Positions 32,337-45,099 of a DNA stretch of 64,000 bases are shown here, one piece after another. The DNA comes from Alteromonas naphthalenivorans. GTDB lineage: Bacteria; Pseudomonadota; Gammaproteobacteria; Enterobacterales; Alteromonadaceae. The position numbers and the translations under genes were made by a program. The stretch is from contig NC_015554.1 of assembly GCF_000213655.1 (NCBI RefSeq), positions 3,038,001 to 3,102,000 on the forward strand, in the 5' to 3' direction. The notes under the pieces were generated by a model. The model saw nothing but the letters and a program-made list of their open reading frames with translations, was not told the origin of the DNA and searched no databases. The first letter of the stretch is position 1. Every line of letters starts with the position of its first letter.

Positions 32337-35300
32337 TTATCCTACAAAACGACGGGCATTTCTAAAGATGCGCATCCACGCACCATCTTCTTGCCAATCG
32401 TCTGGACGCCATGAGTTTGCCACCGCTCTGAACACGCGCTCAGGGTGCGGCATCATTATGGTGCTTCGTCCATCACTAGAGGTTAGCCCAGTGATACCTT
32501 CAGGCGAACCATTCGGGTTAGCTGGGTATTGCATAGTAGGTTGGCCGTAGTTATCAACATAACGAAGTGCCACTTGCGATGCTACAGACGAAAGCGCGCT
32601 GTCGCTTGCAAACTCTGCTTGCCCTTCACCGTGTGATACAGCAATTGGCATGCGTGAACCGGCCATGTCTTGCAACAACACAGAGGCAGATTTAGTCACT
32701 TCTACCATGGCTACACGGGCTTCGAAACGTGCCGATTGGTTAGCAACAAAGTGCGGCCAATGTTCAGTACCAGGAATAAGTGACTTCAAGTTAGACAGCA
32801 TTTGGCAACCGTTACAAACCCCTAAACTAAAGGTACTGTTACGGTCGAAGAAGGCAGCGAATTGATCCCGTGCAAGCTCGTTGAACAAGATTGATTTCGC
32901 CCACCCTTCACCGGCTCCAAGTACATCACCGTAAGAAAAACCACCACAAGCAGCTAAACCGGCGAAGTCATCAAGAGTGACTTTACCGGCTAAGATATCG
33001 CTCATGTGTACATCAACAGCGTTAAAACCAGCGCGATTAAATGCAGCAGCCATTTCAAGGTGCGAGTTTACGCCTTGTTCACGTAAGATGGCGACTTTAG
33101 GCTGCACACCTTTCGCGATATATGGCGCAGCAATATCTTCATTTACGTTATAGGTTAGCGCAGCATGTAAACCTGGATCGGCAGCATCTTGCTTAGCGGC
33201 ATGTTCTTGTTCAGCACATACTGGGTTATCGCGAAGTTTTTGCATTGCCAAAGTGGTTTGGGCCCACGTGGTACGCATGGCTACGCGGCTATCGTTTAGC
33301 ACTGCCACGTTGTCACGGGTAAATTCAATGGTGTCGGTGGTATTTAACGTACCGATGTAATGACTAATATCCGTTAAATCGAAAGACGCGAGTACCGCAT
33401 TAATCTCCTCTATGTCTTTGTCTAACACTTGAAGTACGCCACCAAGCTCTTCGTTAAACAACACAGATAAGTCTGAACTCGCTTCTGAACCTGAAATGCC
33501 GTCTAGCGCAACACTTACACCGGTTTTACCGGCAAAGGCCATTTCAGCTACCGTGGTGAATAGTCCACCATCAGAACGGTCGTGGTAAGCCACTACCAGT
33601 TGTTTCTCTATTAGCGTTTGTACCGCATTGAAGAAGGCTTTCAAACGTTGCGCACAAACCACATCTGCAGGAGCATCACCTAATTGCTCGTACACTTGTG
33701 AAAGACAACTCGCGCCAAGGCGGTTTTTGCCTTCACCTAAATCGATGAGTAATAGTTGGCTGTCACCCTTATCGGTGCGAAGCTCTGGTGTGACCGTTTT
33801 ACGAATATCTTTTACTGCACCGAAAGCAGAAATCACTAACGATAACGGTGATGTTACCGCTTTATCTTCGCCTTCCTCTTGCCATGCAGTTTTCATCGAC
33901 ATGGAGTCTTTGCCTACCGGAATGGTTAATCCCAATTCAGGACAAAGCTCTTCACCCACGGCCTTTACCGCTTCATACAACCCAGCGTCTTCACCAGGGT
34001 GACCTGCCGCTGCCATCCAGTTTGCTGAAAGCTTAATACGGGTTAAATCGCCAATGTTCGCTGCGGCAATATTGGTTAACGCTTCACCTACGGCTAAACG
34101 CGCTGACGCACCATGAGATAACAAGGCAACGGGGGTTCTTTCACCCATCGCCATGGCTTCACCGTGGTAGGTATCAAAAGCAGTGGCGGTAACCGCCACA
34201 TCGGCTACAGGTACTTGCCAAGGGCCAACCATTTGATCTCGGTTAACCAAACCTGTTACCGAGCGATCGCCAATAGTAATAAGGAAAGTTTTTTCCGCCA
34301 CAGTAGGTAGCGACAATATACGTGATGCCGCATCGGCCAATGTAATGTCGCTTTCATTAAAGCTTGTGGTTTCTAATGGTTTACTTGTCACATCGCGATG
34401 CATTTTAGGCGGTTTGCCAAGTAACACATCAAGGGGCATGTCTATAGGCTGGTTATCGAATTGGCTGTCGTTTACATTCAATTCTTGTTCAGCAGTGGCT
34501 TCCCCTACTACAACGTAAGGTGCGCGTTCACGGGCGCAAATCGCCTCAAACACCGGCATGTTTTCTGGTGCTACTGACATCACGTAACGTTCTTGTGATT
34601 CGTTACACCATAATTCTAGTGGTGTCATACCTGGTTCGTCAGATAATACATTACGCAGTTCAAACTTACCGCCACGTCCGCCATCGTTAACTAATTCAGG
34701 CAGCGCGTTCGATAAACCACCCGCGCCCACATCGTGAATAAACTGGATAGGATTGTTATCACCTAACTGCCAGCACGCATCAATAACTTCTTGGCAACGA
34801 CGCTCCATTTCTGGGTTTTCACGCTGTACCGAAGCAAAGTCTAAATCTTCATTTGACTGACCTGATGCCATGGAAGAAGCTGCGCCCCCACCAAGGCCAA
34901 TGTTCATTGCAGGGCCGCCAAGTACGATAAGTTTGGCACCTACGGTAATTTCGCCTTTTTCAATATGCTCACGGCGAATATTACCTAAGCCACCAGCAAG
35001 CATAATAGGCTTGTGGTAACCACGTACTTCAACGCCATTAAAGCTATTCACTTCTTGCTCGTAGGTACGGAAATAACCAAGCAAATTCGGACGACCAAAT
35101 TCATTATTAAATGCAGCGCCACCTAGTGGGCCATCTAGCATAATATCTAACGCGCTCACGATACGTTGTGGTTTACCGTAGTCTTTTTCCCACGGCTGTT
35201 CTAACCCTGGAATACGTAAGTTAGACACACTAAAACCACCCAAACCTGCTTTTGGCTTAGAACCACGACCGGTAGCACCTTCATCACGAATTTCACCACC

Positions 35301-36236
35301 TGAGCCTGTTGCCGCACCTGGGAAAGGTGAAATAGCGGTTGGGTGGTTATGGGTTTCTACCTTCATCAGAATATCGATATTCTCATGATGGTATTCATAT
35401 TGATGAGTTTGTGGGTTCGGGAAGAAACGCCCTGCTTCCCATCCAGACATAACAGCAGCGTTGTCTTTATAGGCCGAATAAACATGATCGGGTAACACTT
35501 CAAATGTGTTCTTGATCATTTTGAACAAGGATTTTTCTTGCTCTTGACCGTCGATGGTCCAACTGGCGTTGAAAATCTTATGGCGGCAATGTTCAGAGTT
35601 CGCTTGCGCAAACATGTAAAGCTCTACGTCGGTAGGATTGCGCGCCAAACGCGTAAAGCTTTCGAATAAATACTCTATTTCATCATCAGCCAGTGCTAAA
35701 CCAAGTTGAATATTGGCATCCACAAGCGCTTGCTTGCCATCTTCGAGTATCGCTACTGATGTAAAGGTTTTCGCCTTAGTATGTGCAAACAATACTTCTG
35801 CCGCTGCTGTATCAGGAAAAACAGTTTCCGTCATGCGATCATGCAAGTGGGCAGCAAGAAGACTATAGTCAGCATCGCTAAGCGGTTGCGCTGCTTCTAT
35901 ATAAAAAGCACAGCCTCGCTCTATACGATTAATCGTGTTCAGACTACAATTGTTTGCGATATCAGTTGCTTTGGTAGACCAAGGAGAGATGGTGCCTGGT
36001 CGGGGTGTTACCACGAAGAGATTGCCAGTTGGCGTTTGGGTTTGTCGGGCAGGCCCGTAGGTAAGCAGCTTTTTAAGTATTTCTAATTGCTGCTGCGAGA
36101 GTTCACCTTCTGAATCGATAAGGTGAATATATTCGCTATATAGGTTTTTCACCTTAATGCCGGATTGACCCAGCTTTGCAATCAGTTTAGTTTGGTGAAA
36201 CTCTGATAGTGCGGGAGCGCCTCGAAGGACCAACAT
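32337..36236 (-). CDS. purL: Phosphoribosylformylglycinamidine synthase (FGAM synthase, large single-chain form)
   Basis: This enzyme converts FGAR, glutamine and ATP to FGAM in purine biosynthesis. At 1299 residues it is the long gammaproteobacterial form (E. coli about 1295), joining an N-terminal PurS-like domain, two AIRS-type synthase halves ([21 protein letters not shown]; later [20 protein letters not shown]) and a C-terminal class I glutaminase. The glutaminase shows [16 protein letters not shown], the nucleophile in GVCNGCQML and a C-terminal PHPER. It is monocistronic and divergent from mltF, the usual gammaproteobacterial arrangement. Confidence 0.98.
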   Translation of the reverse strand: MLVLRGAPALSEFHQTKLIAKLGQSGIKVKNLYSEYIHLIDSEGELSQQQLEILKKLLTYGPARQTQTPTGNLFVVTPRPGTISPWSTKATDIANNCSLNTINRIERGCAFYIEAAQPLSDADYSLLAAHLHDRMTETVFPDTAAAEVLFAHTKAKTFTSVAILEDGKQALVDANIQLGLALADDEIEYLFESFTRLARNPTDVELYMFAQANSEHCRHKIFNASWTIDGQEQEKSLFKMIKNTFEVLPDHVYSAYKDNAAVMSGWEAGRFFPNPQTHQYEYHHENIDILMKVETHNHPTAISPFPGAATGSGGEIRDEGATGRGSKPKAGLGGFSVSNLRIPGLEQPWEKDYGKPQRIVSALDIMLDGPLGGAAFNNEFGRPNLLGYFRTYEQEVNSFNGVEVRGYHKPIMLAGGLGNIRREHIEKGEITVGAKLIVLGGPAMNIGLGGGAASSMASGQSNEDLDFASVQRENPEMERRCQEVIDACWQLGDNNPIQFIHDVGAGGLSNALPELVNDGGRGGKFELRNVLSDEPGMTPLELWCNESQERYVMSVAPENMPVFEAICARERAPYVVVGEATAEQELNVNDSQFDNQPIDMPLDVLLGKPPKMHRDVTSKPLETTSFNESDITLADAASRILSLPTVAEKTFLITIGDRSVTGLVNRDQMVGPWQVPVADVAVTATAFDTYHGEAMAMGERTPVALLSHGASARLAVGEALTNIAAANIGDLTRIKLSANWMAAAGHPGEDAGLYEAVKAVGEELCPELGLTIPVGKDSMSMKTAWQEEGEDKAVTSPLSLVISAFGAVKDIRKTVTPELRTDKGDSQLLLIDLGEGKNRLGASCLSQVYEQLGDAPADVVCAQRLKAFFNAVQTLIEKQLVVAYHDRSDGGLFTTVAEMAFAGKTGVSVALDGISGSEASSDLSVLFNEELGGVLQVLDKDIEEINAVLASFDLTDISHYIGTLNTTDTIEFTRDNVAVLNDSRVAMRTTWAQTTLAMQKLRDNPVCAEQEHAAKQDAADPGLHAALTYNVNEDIAAPYIAKGVQPKVAILREQGVNSHLEMAAAFNRAGFNAVDVHMSDILAGKVTLDDFAGLAACGGFSYGDVLGAGEGWAKSILFNELARDQFAAFFDRNSTFSLGVCNGCQMLSNLKSLIPGTEHWPHFVANQSARFEARVAMVEVTKSASVLLQDMAGSRMPIAVSHGEGQAEFASDSALSSVASQVALRYVDNYGQPTMQYPANPNGSPEGITGLTSSDGRSTIMMPHPERVFRAVANSWRPDDWQEDGAWMRIFRNARRFVG

Positions 36237-36412
36237 ATTGCTTTACCTGGTTGTTCAGAAACAACGACCATCAATGGGACGCGTTGCCTCTGTAATTGAT
36301 GAATATTTCGGCGCGGATTATAGAGGATTTATGTTCTATTGGTAACCTTCAACATAGGCTATGTTGCAGTTTTTTTTCTCAAAACCCAATTTACAACAAT
36401 AAGAAAAGGTTT

Positions 36413-37780
36413 ATGCCGTTACAACAATACAAAAAGCGATTAAAAACAACTTTTTTTATCGCATTATGCTTTTTCGCTTCAAGTTGTGGCTCTCCTACCG
36501 TTCCGAACGCTCTGTTGTCATTAATTGAGCGCGGTTCAATAAAGGTAGGCACGCTTTATGGCGCGGCGACTTATTATAATGGCGCCGAAGGTCCGCAAGG
36601 TTTTGAATATGAATTACTTGCCGGCTTTTCAGATTATGTCGGGGTAACGCTCGACTTATATCCTTTCTACAGTTACGACGCGATGCTAGAGCAACTTGCT
36701 GAAGGCAACCTAGATATTGTGGCCACAGGTGACGCGGTTACCGATGCCTTACTGATGCGCTTCACCTATGGTCCTGCATATCAAACTGTTGCGCAACACT
36801 TGGTATACCGCGCGGGCACCACACGACCTCGAGAACTTGATAGCCTTGTCGACCCTGTTGTAGCAGTGTCGGGAAGCAGTCAAGCGCAGCTACTTGCAGT
36901 ATTAAACGGCGCTAGTGAATCCCTGTTAGTCACCACAGAAGATTCTGATGCCGAGGAACTGCTACAAAAAGTGGCTACAGGTGAAATTGCCTATACCCTT
37001 GCAGATAGTAACCGTCTTGCGCTGCAACGAAGACGACACCCTAATTTGGCCGTAGGCCTAACCGTACGAGAAGAAATGCCAATGGCATGGGCGCTAAACC
37101 CTGAATTAGATGATTCTATTAAAGCCGCCATTATTGAATATTTTGGTACCGTGCATCAATCAGGGTGGTTTACCGTATTAGAAGAAAAGTATTTTGGTCA
37201 CATTAGGCAATTTGACTACGTAGACAGCCGTGCATTTAATCAATCCGCCGAGTCGCTGTTAAAAGATTACAAAAGTATGTTTCAGCAATATGCAGGTGAT
37301 TTGGATTGGCGCCTATTAGCCGCAATGAGTTATCAAGAAAGCCACTGGGATCCTGATGCAATCTCTCGTACTGGCGTTCGCGGTTTAATGATGCTGACCA
37401 TGGACACGGCTAATGACTGGGATGTTGAAGATCGTACCGACGCAGAACAAAGTATTCGCGGTGGCTCTCGCTACTTCGCCAGCTTATTAGGACGAATTCC
37501 TGCAAGAATTGGCGACCCGGATAGAACTTGGATGGCAATGGCGGCGTATAACCTTGGCCTAGGTCATTTAGAAGATGCCCGAATTCTTACAGAGCGTCAG
37601 GGCGGCAATCCAGATTTGTGGGTAGATGTAAAACAACGGCTTCCACAGCTAAGGCAAAAGAAGTACTACAGAACAACACGTTATGGGTACGCTCGGGGCG
37701 ATGAAGCGCTTCAGTATGTAGACAATATTCGCCGATATTACGACAGTCTTCTTTGGCTAGATGAACAAGGAAGAATTTAG
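36413..37780 (+). CDS. mltF: Membrane-bound lytic murein transglycosylase F
   Basis: MltF cleaves peptidoglycan glycan strands with 1,6-anhydro ring formation. I start at ATG 36413 (AAAAGGT ribosome site), which gives a lipoprotein signal with lipobox ending SSC at residue 25; the frame extends upstream to 36296 without a signal and overlaps the purL control region. The N-terminal half is a periplasmic solute-binding-like domain (GTLYGAATYYNG to LEEKYFGHIRQF). The C-terminal half is an SLT domain with the catalytic Glu in SYQESHWDP, GVRGLMMLT and MAAYNLGLGHLEDA. Length 455 is close to other MltF proteins. Confidence 0.95.
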   Translation: MPLQQYKKRLKTTFFIALCFFASSCGSPTVPNALLSLIERGSIKVGTLYGAATYYNGAEGPQGFEYELLAGFSDYVGVTLDLYPFYSYDAMLEQLAEGNLDIVATGDAVTDALLMRFTYGPAYQTVAQHLVYRAGTTRPRELDSLVDPVVAVSGSSQAQLLAVLNGASESLLVTTEDSDAEELLQKVATGEIAYTLADSNRLALQRRRHPNLAVGLTVREEMPMAWALNPELDDSIKAAIIEYFGTVHQSGWFTVLEEKYFGHIRQFDYVDSRAFNQSAESLLKDYKSMFQQYAGDLDWRLLAAMSYQESHWDPDAISRTGVRGLMMLTMDTANDWDVEDRTDAEQSIRGGSRYFASLLGRIPARIGDPDRTWMAMAAYNLGLGHLEDARILTERQGGNPDLWVDVKQRLPQLRQKKYYRTTRYGYARGDEALQYVDNIRRYYDSLLWLDEQGRI

Positions 37781-37937
37781 CTGGCGCCATATTGAATTTT
37801 GTCATTATGATGTCATCTAAGATAAGTAATATCGAATGTAACTGGCCTTTTCGGCTAGCTAAGGCATAAGTGCAGAAACGATGAAATGAGAATATGCCTT
37901 ATTCAATTTCCCAATTTGTATTAACAAGGAGGGCAAA

Positions 37938-38997
<1,060 letters not shown>

Positions 38998-39231
38998 ATG
39001 AATATGACCGCCATTGCTATTGTTGCTATTATCGCTTGGGCTATTGTGAGCATCACAGACTCAGTAAAAACAAAAAAGTCGAATAAAGTATCTGACAAGG
39101 CATCGAAAGCTTATGAAGCCGAAATCGCATCACTCAAAGAACGGGTTTCTGTGCTTGAAAAAATTGTAACCGATGAAAAATACGACCTGAAAAAACAGTT
39201 TGCCGACTTGGAAAAAGACAAAGTTGCATAG
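38998..39231 (+). CDS. Small PspB-like membrane protein
   Basis: 77 residues: an N-terminal membrane helix (MTAIAIVAIIAWAIVSITD), a short basic stretch, then an amphipathic coiled-coil (EIASLKERVSVLEKIVTDEKYDLKKQF). The arrangement and the heptad-rich C-terminal half resemble phage shock protein B, which binds PspC in envelope stress. No pspA or pspC lies nearby, so it is a stand-alone relative and its function is unproved. The ATG has GAAGGGA 8 nt upstream. Confidence 0.6.
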   Translation: MNMTAIAIVAIIAWAIVSITDSVKTKKSNKVSDKASKAYEAEIASLKERVSVLEKIVTDEKYDLKKQFADLEKDKVA

Positions 39232-39324
39232 GCTTTTTGTAAAACGCTTTTCCTAAGTGCCTTTTTGAAAGCGTGTTCGTACTTCGAATTTTTATCAGAA
39301 CGGTCTAAAGCATTCTGTTGTCGG

Positions 39325-41292
39325 CTAGCTGCCTTCCAGTAGTTTTCTCTCAGCGCGTTCTACGCGCCGAGGTTTGCCGGCAATAACCAGCACATCATGG
39401 GGTTGCAACACAGCTTCATGGTCGGGATCTTTTACCTCGGTGCCATTTCTTCTTAATCCCCGTACACGAACCCGCATTTTGGCAAAGTCGATATCTTTAA
39501 TTTTGCTTCCCATGCATGCAGCATGTTCTGAAAGCACCACAGCGTGTATGAATTCGAGTTTATCCTCAGTGCCGTAGCTAATTTCAGTCGTTTCCCCTGG
39601 GTAGAATCCATGCAAGTGATCGTAGCGTCCTTTTCGTTCCGCGCGAACACGCTTTAAGATTCGAGACATGGGCACACCGGCGTAATGCAGTACTTGAGAA
39701 ATAAGCATCAAACTACCTTCTTGCAACTCGGGTACGACTTGATTTGCCCCCGCAGAATATAAACCATCTAACTGATAGTCTCGCTTAGTTCGCACCATAA
39801 CATCTGCGGTGTTATCTATTTGATGGGTGCCACTAATAACTTGTTTTGCTTTATCAGGTTGGTCAAAGGTGACTAAGATAAGCTTTGCTTTTTCAACATT
39901 GGCGCTACTAAGAATGTCTTTTTTACTGGCATCGCCAAACAGCACTGGCTCACCAGCGTTCCTACTTTCATGCACACGAACTGGGTCCATATCAATCGCT
40001 ATAAATGCAATGCCTTCCATCTTCAGCATGCGAGCTACCGATTGCCCCACCCTGCCAAAGCCACAAATCACAACATGGTTGGTTAAATCGTTATCCACTA
40101 TTAACGTATTGTGCGCATTGTCTTCACTCTTATTGGCCACAATACGCTTTGCAAATACCAAACTGTTGTTCATTAACCAAGGCGTTAGCGCCATGCTCAA
40201 TACCCCCATGCTCACAATGAGAGAAGATTGCCCAGTGGTAAGCACACCATAAGTGGTCGCCAATGCAGCAATAACGAAACTAAACTCGCCAATTTGACAT
40301 AACTTAATACCCGCCGACCATGCATCCAGAGGATTAGTTTTCACAAACGCAGCGGCCATTCTTACCATAAGAATTTTGATAATCATCAGCCCAACAACGC
40401 CAAGAACAATGGTAAAGAAGTTACTCCACAGCACATTTATATCGAGCTGCATGCCAACGGTAACGAAAAACAATCCCATTAAAATATCGCGAAAGGGGCG
40501 AATATCGGCTTCAAGTTGGTATTTGTATTGGCTCTCCCCTAGCATCATTCCCGCAAGGAAAGCCCCTAGCGCCATCGATAACCCAAAGTAATAGGTTAGG
40601 CCGCCAGCCAATAGCGCGATTAAAATTGTGGTAAGAACAAAGAGCTCATCGGTGCGGGTTTTGGCTATTTCTCTAAAGACCCAAGGCAACACCCACTTGC
40701 CTACCGACATTAAAAACGCGATGACAAATATACCTTTTAACAAGGCTTCACCTAAGGCAAACGCAATGCTCACCTCGCCGCTTTGAGCAAGCAAGGGAAT
40801 AGCAATAAGGAATGGAACAACGGCAAGGTCTTGAAATAGCAGAATACTAACAGCCAGCTGGGTTCTTCTGTTATTGAGAATACCCATTTCAGTTGCTTGT
40901 TTGATGACTATAGCGGTAGAGCTTAGTGCCAGCGCTCCACCAATAATAATGGAAGCTTTGATAGGTAACCCGAATAAATAAGGAATGCTGGTAAATACAG
41001 CGGTGGTCAGCAGCATTTGACCACCCCCAACGCCAAATACTAATGAGCGCATGGCCACTAGCTTTGGTAGGGAAAATTCCAGCCCTAGTGAGAAGAGCAA
41101 AAAAACGATGCCGGTTTCAGCCAGCAAATGCATTTCTTGAGGGTGAGCGAAAAGCGCAAAGAGCTGTGGGCCCGCTAATATACCTGCAAATAAATACGCT
41201 AAAATTGGCGGTAAATGGATGCGCTTAAAAATAGCCACACTACAAACGGCAATAAACATTAACGCGATCACGTTCAAAAAACCGGCACTCAC
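39325..41292 (-). CDS. CPA2-family monovalent cation:proton antiporter (KefB type) with TrkA domains
   Basis: The first ~390 residues make about 12 membrane helices of a Na+/H+-exchanger domain (GIVFLLFSLGLEFSLPKL, ALSSTAIVIKQ, LFQDLAVVPFL, MALGAFLAGMMLGES). A TrkA-N nucleotide-binding domain follows (VVICGFGRVGQSVARML, then IDMDP and GDASKKDIL), then a TrkA-C domain at the end (LEFIHAVVL...VLVIAGKPRRVE). It is closest in architecture to KefB/KefC and YbaL-type potassium/proton antiporters; the exact ion and any glutathione gating cannot be read from sequence. It starts with GTG at 41292, with GGGAG 8 nt upstream. No KefG/KefF-type ancillary gene is adjacent. Confidence 0.9.
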   Translation of the reverse strand: MSAGFLNVIALMFIAVCSVAIFKRIHLPPILAYLFAGILAGPQLFALFAHPQEMHLLAETGIVFLLFSLGLEFSLPKLVAMRSLVFGVGGGQMLLTTAVFTSIPYLFGLPIKASIIIGGALALSSTAIVIKQATEMGILNNRRTQLAVSILLFQDLAVVPFLIAIPLLAQSGEVSIAFALGEALLKGIFVIAFLMSVGKWVLPWVFREIAKTRTDELFVLTTILIALLAGGLTYYFGLSMALGAFLAGMMLGESQYKYQLEADIRPFRDILMGLFFVTVGMQLDINVLWSNFFTIVLGVVGLMIIKILMVRMAAAFVKTNPLDAWSAGIKLCQIGEFSFVIAALATTYGVLTTGQSSLIVSMGVLSMALTPWLMNNSLVFAKRIVANKSEDNAHNTLIVDNDLTNHVVICGFGRVGQSVARMLKMEGIAFIAIDMDPVRVHESRNAGEPVLFGDASKKDILSSANVEKAKLILVTFDQPDKAKQVISGTHQIDNTADVMVRTKRDYQLDGLYSAGANQVVPELQEGSLMLISQVLHYAGVPMSRILKRVRAERKGRYDHLHGFYPGETTEISYGTEDKLEFIHAVVLSEHAACMGSKIKDIDFAKMRVRVRGLRRNGTEVKDPDHEAVLQPHDVLVIAGKPRRVERAERKLLEGS

Positions 41293-41554
41293 TTCACATC
41301 TCCCTACCGTTAATTTGAGGCTTTAATGTTCCGCGCTGGTTAAAACTTACGCACATCTAAATTAAAATACGACTGAACATCAAAGTATTACAGCAGCCCT
41401 AGCGACCCTACATTTTTAATAGCCTATATCGCAAAGCAATATTGCAGGAATTGGCATTAAGCTTGCTAATACCTACTAACAAATTAGCATAAGCGGCAAA
41501 TTTTGACACTTTCCACTTATGTATATTTTTCCGTATTGCTAAAGGGGCATTTCC

Positions 41555-42454
41555 GTGGATTTCTCTACTACTATCTACGATAGCACACAACATGACAATT
41601 TTTATCCTCCTGCTAGCACGGGTCAGGCGTTATCTGCCAGTGAAATAACCTCCTTCATCAGCGAGATTTTGTCTACGTTGGAATTGGAAAAGCTTGGTGA
41701 AATTTACTTTCGCCAATTGAATGGTTTTTTCTCATTGACCGGTTTAAGCTTATCGGATTTAGACACCCGTTGGGTATACGGAAATGCCAAACTATCGTCA
41801 ACACTTGTGGCGATACCATTGCCAGGTGTTACCTCTCAGGAAGGTAAACCCGCAACTGCGCATTATTATTTCGCAGTACCGCTTTCCCTTTCTGAACGTA
41901 ATGCACTAGAGCAACTTCATGAACTATTTGCTAAACAAGTCGCTCAAGCACAATCTTTTTTACGCCTACACCAGATGACGACTAAAGACGTGCTAACTGG
42001 CTTGGGGAATCGCTCAGGCTTCGATCAGGCACTAATACGTCAGTTAGGATGGGCTCAGCGTCACGAGGAAGGCTTTTCATTGCTTGTCATAGACTTAGAT
42101 AATTTCAAATCGGTTAATGACAGCCACGGTCACCGAGAAGGTGATAACGTTTTAGTCCATGTAGCGTCTCAGTTACAACAAGTACTAAGAGATGAAGATG
42201 AAGCATTTCGATTTGGTGGCGACGAGTTCTGCTGCCTTTTAGATTGCCAAACACAATTTCAGTTAGAATGTGCCGCATCGCGTATTCAGCTTAGTATCAA
42301 CCAATCAAGTTACTTAAGACGCATGAATGTATCGTGCAGTTTAGGTGGCGCTATTTACCGTGAGGGTGACGATACCGGTAAGCTTTTTGACCGCGCCGAT
42401 GCTGCGTTATACAAAGTGAAGCAATCTGGTAAAAATAACTACTTAGCCGCTTAA
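41555..42454 (+). CDS. Diguanylate cyclase (GGDEF) with N-terminal sensory-like region
   Basis: The C-terminal ~160 residues form a complete GGDEF domain: DVLTGLGNRSGFDQAL, DLDNFKSVNDSHGH, GGDEF at 221-225 and the end motif DAALYKVKQSGKN. An I-site RDED lies at 212-215, exactly five residues before GGDEF, so product inhibition by c-di-GMP is expected. The N-terminal ~140 residues have no membrane segment and look like a divergent GAF-type domain, so the protein is cytosolic. It starts with GTG at 41555 after AAAGGGG. Its product could feed LapD encoded about 36 kb to the left, but that link is inference. Confidence 0.92.
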   Translation: MDFSTTIYDSTQHDNFYPPASTGQALSASEITSFISEILSTLELEKLGEIYFRQLNGFFSLTGLSLSDLDTRWVYGNAKLSSTLVAIPLPGVTSQEGKPATAHYYFAVPLSLSERNALEQLHELFAKQVAQAQSFLRLHQMTTKDVLTGLGNRSGFDQALIRQLGWAQRHEEGFSLLVIDLDNFKSVNDSHGHREGDNVLVHVASQLQQVLRDEDEAFRFGGDEFCCLLDCQTQFQLECAASRIQLSINQSSYLRRMNVSCSLGGAIYREGDDTGKLFDRADAALYKVKQSGKNNYLAA

Positions 42455-42729
42455 CCCCCTCGGTCACACAAGTTTAGTGAATCAAGTATCCTGCGTAGCG
42501 TTTTTAGCAATGTTGGCGGAAATTAGCGACAGTGCTTCAGTAAAAATAACGATAGTACCACAGTGGTTATCGTAGCGTAGAGACGACGCTTTTTACGTAT
42601 ATTAGGTATAATAAATATATCTAAGTAAATAAGCATGTTTTGGCACGGCTGCCATGAAGTCACAGCTTACTTTTGCCCACTGGCAAATATTTGCCTACTC
42701 CGACACCTTATTACTCACAAAGATAGACT
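42455..42729. other. Convergent intergenic region between the diguanylate cyclase gene and tilS
   Basis: No ORF. Imperfect hairpins, one AACGATAGTACCA...TGGTTATCGT with a 2-nt bulge (about 42548-42573) and one AGCGT...ACGCT followed by TTTTT (42574-42595), may terminate the rightward transcript. The remainder is AT-rich. Confidence 0.4.
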
Positions 42730-44043
42730 TTAGTCTACACCCACTATTTCAACAGCTAACGTCGGTGGCATGGTTTCCAAGATAACGACTTTTCGATTTA
42801 CTACCAGCGCCACCGCCTCTTCATCTAAAAAGAGTAGAGGCACTTCGGCTCTCTCCCACGTAGGGACTTTCCATTGCTTAAACCAATCTTTAAGTAACTT
42901 CGATACCTGTGCACTTTTGGGTTTTACGCGAAGCCCCTTCACGCCAGTTTTAATCATTACTGCGCCCAATGCGTTATGGACCACCCTTAATGTTAGTGGT
43001 TCTCTCAACCAATACAGTTCGGTGTCGACACTATCTGTTATGTCCATGGCTTGCGGTACTTGAGTGTTGCGCTTTGATAGCCAGTATAGGTCATTATTGA
43101 ACCTGGCGAGCTTGCCCCAAGAAAACGACACTTCAGGCGCAGCATCTTGTTTCGCCATTAGCATATTTTCTATTTGCATTAGTTGCGCTTGAGAGGGAAG
43201 CAACGCTGATTGTTTTGAAAACCATTGGCGCAATACGGCTCGTTGCCAGTTTTTAGATAAGGTAAGCAGCTCTGCGCCTTTTAACTGAGTATCTGTCACT
43301 AAGCACTGACTAAGATATATTTCAGCCTGCTCTGTTACTAAGGCCGTTTGCTCTGCACATAGCTGGGCACTTCTTAGTGCAGTATTGGATAATTGAGGCC
43401 ATCGCTCAGATAACGCAGGGATAATCTGATTGCGGAGGAAATTACGATCGTAGCGATCATCGGCATTTGACTCATCATTGACCCACTGCAAATCAAGGCG
43501 ATTCGCGGCATCAACAATATCGCTTTTCTGAAGTGCTAACATGGGACGAAGGGTAAGTACCCCATTTCGCCATTGTTGCGCTCCCATGCCTGACAACCCT
43601 TGTGGCCCCGCACCGCGCTTTAACTGCAACAGTACAGTTTCTAGTTGATCTTCAGCGTGTTGTCCTAATAAGAGTACCCCATTGTGGGTATGGCAAAACT
43701 CATGAAGCACTTTATAGCGTGCATCTCTGGCTTCAGCTTCAAGACTCTTACGAGCGCCATTATCAACGGCAACGTGGTAATGCGTAAGCGGAATCGATAA
43801 TTTGTCGCATTCAGATTGGCAGTGGCGTAACCACGTATCGGCATTATTGCTCAACCCATGATGTATATGAACGGCATGCACTGGTGTAGAAGTTTGCTTG
43901 CGAAAGACATGCAAGGCGTGAAGTAATAAAGAGGAGTCCACCCCTCCGCTGTAAGCAACAACGAGAAGAGGTGGCGCTCTAAATGAAGTATCAGCAAGTG
44001 CTGCGGTGATAGACTCGCAGATGTGATTTACAATCTCACTCAC
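42730..44043 (-). CDS. tilS: tRNA(Ile)-lysidine synthetase
   Basis: TilS modifies C34 of tRNA-Ile(CAU) to lysidine so that it reads AUA. The PP-loop ATPase motif SGGVDS is at residues 32-37, followed by HAVHIHHGLSNNADTWL, GQHAEDQLETVLLQLKRGAG and LRPML, then the substrate-binding C-terminal region (LTLRV, RVKPKSAQVSKLLKDW.KQWKVPTWERAEVPLLF). 437 residues is normal. The start is GTG. It lies 31 nt downstream of accA and is probably cotranscribed with it. Confidence 0.96.
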   Translation of the reverse strand: MSEIVNHICESITAALADTSFRAPPLLVVAYSGGVDSSLLLHALHVFRKQTSTPVHAVHIHHGLSNNADTWLRHCQSECDKLSIPLTHYHVAVDNGARKSLEAEARDARYKVLHEFCHTHNGVLLLGQHAEDQLETVLLQLKRGAGPQGLSGMGAQQWRNGVLTLRPMLALQKSDIVDAANRLDLQWVNDESNADDRYDRNFLRNQIIPALSERWPQLSNTALRSAQLCAEQTALVTEQAEIYLSQCLVTDTQLKGAELLTLSKNWQRAVLRQWFSKQSALLPSQAQLMQIENMLMAKQDAAPEVSFSWGKLARFNNDLYWLSKRNTQVPQAMDITDSVDTELYWLREPLTLRVVHNALGAVMIKTGVKGLRVKPKSAQVSKLLKDWFKQWKVPTWERAEVPLLFLDEEAVALVVNRKVVILETMPPTLAVEIVGVD

Positions 44044-44074
44044 TTGCTAGGCTCATTCTACTCGCTTCGTTTAA

Positions 44075-45031
44075 CTAGCAGTAGCCGAAAGACATAAGGC
44101 GTTGATAACGCTCTTCCATCAAGTCGGCGGTATCTAAGCTCTTAAGTTGACTTAATTGCTGTTTAAGCACGGCTTTTAAGTTCGCAGCCATACTAGTATG
44201 GTCTCGGTGAGCGCCGCCTAACGGCTCTTCAACAATACTATTAATTAAGCCAAGCTCTTTAATCTGGCCTGCACTTACGCCCATTGCTTCTGCGGCTAAT
44301 GGTGCTTTTTCTGCACTTTTCCACAAAATTGACGCACAACCTTCCGGCGAAATAACCGAGTACGTGGAATACTGAAGCATATTCACACGATCACCCACAC
44401 CTATCGCTAAAGCACCACCAGAACCACCTTCACCAATAACGGTACAAATGATGGGCACCGTAAGTTCTGCCATTTCAAACAGATTTTTCGCGATAGCCTC
44501 ACTTTGACCGCGCTCTTCAGCGCCCACACCTGGGTAAGCCCCGGGGGTATCGATGAAAGTAATAATTGGTAAATTGAAACGCTCTGCCATTTTCATCAAA
44601 CGGAGTGCTTTACGATAACCTTCAGGTTTAGGCATACCAAAGTTACGTTTAATTTTTTCGTTGGTGTCGCGCCCTTTTTGATGCCCAATCACCATCACAG
44701 GTTGCCCATCTAACATAGCTGGGCCGCCAAGAATGGCTTTGTCGTCAGCGAAAGCTCTATCACCCGCTAATTCATCGAAGTCGGTAAAAATACGCGGAAT
44801 GTAATCTAGCGTATAAGGGCGCATAGGGTGACGGGCCAGTTGTGATACTTGCCACGCGCCTAAGTCAGAAAAAATCTTTTTTGTTAGCTCTGCGCTTTTA
44901 CCACGCAGCTTGTTAATATCTTCTTCAATACCAACATCGAATTCACCGCCTTGATTTACTAACCTAAGCTCTTCAATTTTTGCTTCTAATTCGGCTATCG
45001 GCTGTTCAAAGTCCAAAAACTGTATACTCAT
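44075..45031 (-). CDS. accA: Acetyl-CoA carboxylase carboxyltransferase subunit alpha
   Basis: AccA with AccD transfers CO2 from carboxybiotin to acetyl-CoA, the first step of fatty acid synthesis. I start at [19 protein letters not shown] (ATG 45031, AGGA 7 nt upstream), giving 318 residues, matching E. coli AccA; the frame runs 12 codons further without support. Motifs: [51 protein letters not shown] and [11 protein letters not shown]. Confidence 0.97.
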   Translation of the reverse strand: MSIQFLDFEQPIAELEAKIEELRLVNQGGEFDVGIEEDINKLRGKSAELTKKIFSDLGAWQVSQLARHPMRPYTLDYIPRIFTDFDELAGDRAFADDKAILGGPAMLDGQPVMVIGHQKGRDTNEKIKRNFGMPKPEGYRKALRLMKMAERFNLPIITFIDTPGAYPGVGAEERGQSEAIAKNLFEMAELTVPIICTVIGEGGSGGALAIGVGDRVNMLQYSTYSVISPEGCASILWKSAEKAPLAAEAMGVSAGQIKELGLINSIVEEPLGGAHRDHTSMAANLKAVLKQQLSQLKSLDTADLMEERYQRLMSFGYC

Positions 45032-45099
45032 TGTATGTCCTATTCGTACTGCGCTTGTCAATGCCAACGCGAGATAGTCAATCTATCGAACTCTACCCA

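Noticed and set aside
36296..36412. Upstream extension of mltF to 36296
   Set aside because: The added residues hide the lipoprotein signal and lie in the purL/mltF promoter region. The ATG at 36413 gives a textbook lipobox.
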